This document shows, piece after piece, positions 60,201 through 64,000 of a stretch of 64,000 bases of DNA. Both the position numbers and the translations under genes were made by a program. The notes under the pieces are model-generated. The model was given only the letters and a program-made list of their open reading frames with translations, had not been told where the DNA came from and did not search any database. This DNA is from Amborella trichopoda (taxonomy: Eukaryota > Streptophyta > Magnoliopsida > Amborellales > Amborellaceae), in the NCBI RefSeq assembly GCF_000471905.2, contig NW_006497023.1:1035535-1099534 (forward strand), given 5' to 3'. The number at the start of each line of letters is the position of its first letter. Positions within the stretch are counted from its first letter, which is position 1.

Positions 60201-63200
60201 AGGGTCTTGCAGTATGGATCGAGGTTGAACAGTTTAGGGACATGCAGTATGGACCGAGGTTGAGCAGTTTAGATTCATGCAGAATGGGCCGAATTTGAGC
60301 AGTTTAGGGTCATGGAGAATGGACCCAGGCTAGAAGGTTGAGGGTGATGCAGTATGGGCGGCTGAGCTGTTCAAGGTCATGCGGTGTGGACGAGGCGGAG
60401 CACTTTAGTGTCATGTAGTATGACCTGAGGTTGAGTAGTTTAGGGTTATGCAATATGGATCGAGCTTGAGCAGTTTAGGGTCATGAATTATGAATCGAGG
60501 CTGAGCACTTTAGGGTCATGCAGTACGGACCGAGGCTGACCAGTTTAGGGTCATGGAGTATGGATCGAGGCGGAGCAAGTTACGGTATGCAGTATGGATC
60601 GAGAATGAACGTTTAAGAATCATGTAGTATGGACCGAGTTTGAGAAATTTAGTCATGTAGCATGGATCGAGGTTGAGCAGTTTAGGGTCATGTAGTATAA
60701 ACCGAGCTTGAGTAGTTTAGTGTCAGGCAGTATGGACCGAGGCTGAGTAAGTTAGGGTCATGCAGTTAGGGTCATACATTACGGACAGAGGCTGAGAAGT
60801 TTAGGGTCGTGCAGTATGGATCGAGCCTGCACATTTTAAACTCATGCAATACGGACCAAGGCTGAGCATTTTAGGGTAAGGTAGTACTGATCGTGGATGG
60901 GGCTGAGCAGTTTACAGTCATGCATGGTGGATCGAGGCAGACCAGTATAGGGTCATGCAGTATGAAGAGATGCTGAGCAATTTAGGGTCATGCAGTATGG
61001 ACTAAGGCAGAGAAGATTAGGGTCATGCGGTATGGACCGAGCATGAGCAGTTTAAGGTCATACAGTATGGACTGAGGTGGAACAGTTTAGGCTCAAGCAG
61101 TATGGATAGAGGCTGAGCAATTTATAGTCATCTAGTATGGAGTTTAAAGTCATGCAGTATGGGTCGAGGCTGAGCAGTTTACGGTTATGCAGTGTGGGTC
61201 GAAACTGAGTAGTTAAGGGTCATGTGGTAGGGACCGAGGCTGAGTTGATTAGGGTCAGGTTGTGTGGACCGAGGATGAACAATTTAGGGTAATGCAGTAT
61301 GGACTGAGGCTTTATGGTCATGTAGTTTGGACTGAGGTTGAGAAGTTTAGGGTCATGTCATATGAAACGAGGCACAACAGTATAGTGTGATGCAGTATGG
61401 ATCAAGGCTGATCAATTTAGGGCCAGGCCATATGGACCAAGGCTGAGTAAATTTAGGTCATGCAGTTTGGACCGAGGCTGTGCAGTTTAGCATCATCCAG
61501 TATGCAACAAGGCTGAGCAGTTTAGGGTCATGCAGTATGGACCGAGCTTGAGTAGTGTAGGGTCATGAGGTCTAGATCTAGGCTAAACAGTTTATGGTCA
61601 TACAATATGGACCGAGGTTGAGCAGAGAAGGGTCACACAGAATCGAACAAGGATGAGCAGTTTAGGGTCATGCAGTATGGATCTAGGATGACCATTTTAG
61701 GGCCTTGTAGTTTAGTCCAAAGCTGAGCAGTTTACGGTCATGCCGAATGGACCGAGGCTAAGCAGTTTAGGGTCATGCAGTATGGGCCGCGGCTGAGCTG
61801 TTTATGGTCAAGCGGTATGGACCGAGCCTGAGAACTTTAGTGTCATGTAGTATGGTCCGAGGTTGAGCAGCTTAGGGTCATGCAGTATGGACCGAGCTTG
61901 AGTAGTTTAGGTTCATGCAGTATGGACCGAGGCTGAGCACTTTAAGGTCATGCAGTATGGATCGTCGCGGAGCTCTTTAGGGTTATGCAGTATGGATCAT
62001 GGTTGAACGGTTAAGAATCATGTAATATGGATCGAGTTTGAGAACTTTAGTCTTGTAGTATGGACCGAGGCTGAGAAGTTTAGGGTCATGTAGTATGGAC
62101 CGAGCCGAGCTTGAGCAGTTTAGGATCCAGCTGCATGGACAGACGCTGTGCAGTTTTGGGTCATGCAGTATGGAATGAGGCTAAGCAGTTTATGTTCATG
62201 CAGTATGGACCGAGGCTGAGCAGTTTAAGGTCATGCGGTATGGACTGAGCCTGCCCATTTTAGGGTCATGCAATATGGACAAAGGCTGAGCAGTTTAGGG
62301 TTAGGTAAGACGGACTGAGGGTGAGGCTGAGCTATTTATGGTCATGCATTGTGGACCGACGCTGACAAGTTTAGGGTCATGCAGTATGGACAAAGGCTAA
62401 GCAATTTAGGGTCATGCAGTATAAATCAAGGTTGAGCAGTTTTGGGTCATGTTCTATGGACCAAGGCTAAGCAGTTACGGGTCTTGCAATATGGGCCAAA
62501 GTTGAGAAGTTTAGGGTCAGGTAGTATGGACCGAGGCTGAGCTGTTTACGGTCATGCAGTATGGATCGAGGTTGAGTCGTTTAGAGTTCTACGATATGGA
62601 CAGATGTAAAGTAGTTTAGGGCCACGCAGTACGAACCGAGGCTAAGCAGTTTAGGGTCGTGTAGTATGGACTGAGGCTGAGCAGTTTAGGGTCTTGCAAA
62701 ATGGACGGAGGCGGAGTGGTTTAGGGCCCAGCAAATTGTTTAGGGTCATGAGGGATGGAATGAGCTTGACTAGTTTAGGGTGATGCAGTATGGACCGAGG
62801 TGGAGCCGTTCAGGGTCATGCAGTAAGCAATGAGGCTGAGCAGTTTAGGGTCATGTAGTATGGACCGACGCTGAGTAGTTAAGGGTCATGCAGTATGGAT
62901 CGAGGCTGAGCAGTTTAGGATTATGCAGTATGGACCGAGAATGAACAGTTAAGGGTCATGCAGTATGGACCGAGGCTGAGCAGTTTACGGTCACGTAGTG
63001 TCGACCGAGGATGAGCAATTTTGGGTCATGGAGTATGTTCCGAGGCTGAACAGTTTAGGATCTTGCTGTATGGAGCTAGGCTTTATGGGCATGTAGATTG
63101 GACTGAGGCGGAGACGTTTAGGGTCACGCCATATGGAACGAGGCACAATAGAATGGGGTCATTCAGTATGGATCGAGGCTCAAGGCTGAGTAGTTTAGGG

Positions 63201-64000
63201 CCATGCAGTTCTGACCTAGGGTGTACAGTTTAGGGTCATGCAGTGTGGAATGAGGCTGAGCAGTTTAGGTTCATGCAGTATGGATCGAGGCTGAGCAGTT
63301 TAAGGTCTTACAACACAGACCTAGGCTGAGCAGTTTAGGGTCATGCAGTATGGATCGAGGCTGAGCAAATTATGATCAGACAGTACGGAACGAGACTGAG
63401 GAGCTCAATGCCATGTAGTGTGGACCGAGGCTAAGCTATTTAGGGTAATGCAGTATGGACCGAGGCCGAGCAGTTATGGATTATGTAGTATGGATCGACG
63501 CCGAGCAGTTAGGGGTCATGGAGTATGGACTGGGGTTGAGCAATTTTGGGTTATGCAGTATGGGTCGAGGCTGAGAAGTTTAGGGTCATGAAGTATGGAC
63601 CGAGGCTGAGCTGTTTAGGGTCAAGCGATTTAGACTGAGGTTGCGCAGCTTAGGCTCATGGAGTGTGGATGGAGGTTACACAGTTTAGGTTCATGCGTTA
63701 TGGGCCGAGGCTGAGCAGTTTAGGGTCATTCAGTATGGCGCGAGGCTGAGAAAATTTGGGTAATGAAGTGTGGACCGACGCTTAGCAGTTTTGGGTCATG
63801 CAGTATGGACCAAGGCTGAGCATTTTAATCTCATGCAGTATGAATTGAGGCCTAGAAATTTAGGGTTATGCAGTATAGTCCGAGGCTCAACTGTTAAGAA
63901 TCATGTAGTTTCGACCGAGGCTGAGCAATTTTGTCATGTAGTATGGACCAAGGTTGAGGAGTTTAGGGTCATGCTTTATGGACCAAGCTTGAGCAGTTTA
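42267..64000 (+). repeat. 35-bp satellite array with TTTAGGG in each monomer (continues past window)
   Basis: Consensus by eye: CAGTTTAGGGTCATG, then CAGTATGGACCGAGGCTGAG, 35 bases in all. The period is exact where copies are clean (57182, 57217, 57252). About 620 monomers fit in the window. Most differ from each other at several positions, with occasional monomers shortened to about 30 or lengthened to about 41 bases. Orientation is uniform. There is no gene, transposon or inverted segment inside. Open frames in it (for example 47181-47387 minus and 63021-63233 plus) are chance products of the repeat. Confidence 0.97.
56773..56809. other. Assembly gap (37 N) inside the satellite
   Basis: Run of N. 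The 70 bases before it (56700-56772) fit the 35-bp pattern poorly (extra bases such as 'ctagtagtcattag'), which looks like low-quality consensus at a contig end. Confidence 0.95.

Noticed and set aside
63021..63233. 70-residue frame in satellite
   Set aside because: Chance absence of stops in degenerate 35-bp repeats; 35 is not a multiple of three, so frames rotate and cannot be maintained.
42267..64000. CRISPR-like array (35-bp units)
   Set aside because: Units are directly contiguous with no unique spacers, are highly variable, and sit in plant DNA; it is a satellite.
42267..64000. True telomere or interstitial telomeric repeat
   Set aside because: TTTAGGG occurs once per 35 bases and is never in tandem heptamers.

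Overview
The window looks like repeat-rich, probably pericentromeric or otherwise heterochromatic, DNA of a flowering plant. The evidence is large Ty3/gypsy retrotransposons of the Tat/Ogre/Retand type with an extra archaeal-type RNase H, a plant-specific CYP97B-like P450 remnant, plant LINE debris and a very long tandem array. I see no intact host gene, no tRNA or rRNA gene and nothing prokaryotic. The species cannot be named from the sequence.

Layout. (1) 1-18349: one old, nearly complete Tat-like element on the + strand, with its 5' LTR cut by the window edge. It has a PBS, gag, a spacer, RT/RNase H, a second (archaeal-type) RNase H, integrase, a long non-coding 3' region full of tandem repeats, a polypurine tract, an assembly gap (15220-15423) and the 3' LTR. 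Every coding part is broken by stops, frameshifts or deletions. (2) 18350-20260: LTR-like DNA and PBS of a different Tat-type family, followed by a broken unrecognised reading frame on the minus strand (20338-20945). (3) About 21340-30305: a second element of the same family as the first (5' LTR, PBS, gag, spacer, RT), cut off inside the RNase H region. (4) 30306-34200: other repetitive non-coding DNA. (5) 34200-42000: AT-rich DNA with an AG-rich minisatellite, short tandem duplications, a three-copy 300-bp repeat and two minus-strand LINE fragments. (6) 41848-42266: the 3' part of a CYP97B-like gene on the minus strand, in two exons with a 74-nt GT-AG intron, a nonsense codon and a changed heme-motif glycine. 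(7) 42267-64000 and beyond: about 21.7 kb of a degenerate 35-bp satellite carrying the plant telomere heptamer TTTAGGG once per monomer. It starts inside a P450 exon, at the codon for the Pro of the PERF motif.

The least expected observations are these. The LTR downstream regions are arrays of about 53-bp units whose cores fold back on themselves, with paired base changes. An unrelated LTR next door has the same design (CT-rich spacer plus palindromic core). The satellite-exon junction is abrupt. The satellite has grown by copying multi-monomer blocks rather than by homogenising single monomers.
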